A stretch of DNA of 24,408 nt from CAZJKO01 sp964546995. GTDB lineage: Bacteria > Bacillota_I > Bacilli_A > RF39 > UBA660. A program made the translations under genes and the position numbers. A model generated the notes under the pieces. The model searched no databases. It was not told where the DNA came from and worked only from the letters and a program-made list of their open reading frames with translations. This document shows, piece after piece, positions 24,401 through 24,408 of this stretch. The DNA is taken from assembly GCA_964546995.1 (NCBI GenBank), contig CAZJKO010000012.1, positions 1-24,408 of the forward strand. Direction: 5' to 3'. The stretch's first letter is position 1. The number at the start of each line of letters is the position of its first letter.

Positions 24401-24408
24401 ATGTTAAT

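Noticed and set aside
1..24408. CRISPR arrays, tRNA, rRNA, insertion sequences, replication origin
   Set aside because: No regularly spaced repeats, cloverleaf sequences, transposase-like proteins or origin-type boxes were seen. The only long direct repeats are within the paralog array.

Overview
The window looks like a low-GC, Gram-positive-type (Bacillota) chromosome, probably from an uncultured gut lineage near Bacilli/Mollicutes (RF39- or Erysipelotrichales-like). The clues are AT-rich DNA, AGGAGG-type ribosome sites, an LTA-synthase family enzyme, PASTA and LytR-CpsA-Psr proteins, InlB-type repeats and a SipW-type signal sequence. TGA is used as a stop, so the code is not the mycoplasma code. 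The lineage assignment is inference. There is no rRNA, tRNA, transposase, integrase or CRISPR array.

Layout. (1) 1-57: the last codons of a + strand gene, then two opposed terminators. (2) 201-6614 (-): a tightly overlapped six-gene operon of glycosyltransferases (GT4, GT2, GT2, GT4, GT2 in the order read, with a Wzy/O-antigen-ligase-like polytopic protein in the middle), which probably builds a surface polysaccharide. (3) 6780-8720 (+): a three-TM protein with at least seven PASTA repeats and no kinase. (4) 8768-8974: gene-poor, with a decayed fragment resembling the end of a DUF4143 ATPase. (5) 9005-15567 (-): five tandem paralogous membrane-anchored surface proteins with InlB B-repeats or a TasA-like N-terminal module and a shared cysteine-bearing, lectin-like C-terminal domain. 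(6) 15598-15756: their promoter and leader, holding a 14-codon reading frame interrupted by a run of ten G followed by a terminator-like hairpin. (7) 15881-19177 (-): a large secreted glucosaminidase. (8) 19351-21465 (+): an LCP ligase with two PASTA-like repeats at its end. (9) 21624-24348 (-): an LTA-synthase-like enzyme and a small membrane-anchored protein coupled to it.

The region is almost entirely a cell-envelope locus: polymer synthesis (GT operon, LtaS-like), attachment of polymers to the wall (LCP), wall remodelling (glucosaminidase), wall sensing or binding (PASTA) and surface display (lectin-like array). Nearly every transcription unit has a recognisable promoter and a strong hairpin terminator.

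The most interesting signal is the leader of the surface-protein array. The G10 tract lies inside a short translated frame. At ten G the frame stops 39 bases before the hairpin; at nine or eleven G it would run into the hairpin and stop inside it. This predicts a phase-variable, translation-controlled attenuator that switches five surface proteins together. The geometry is read from the sequence; the mechanism is inference.
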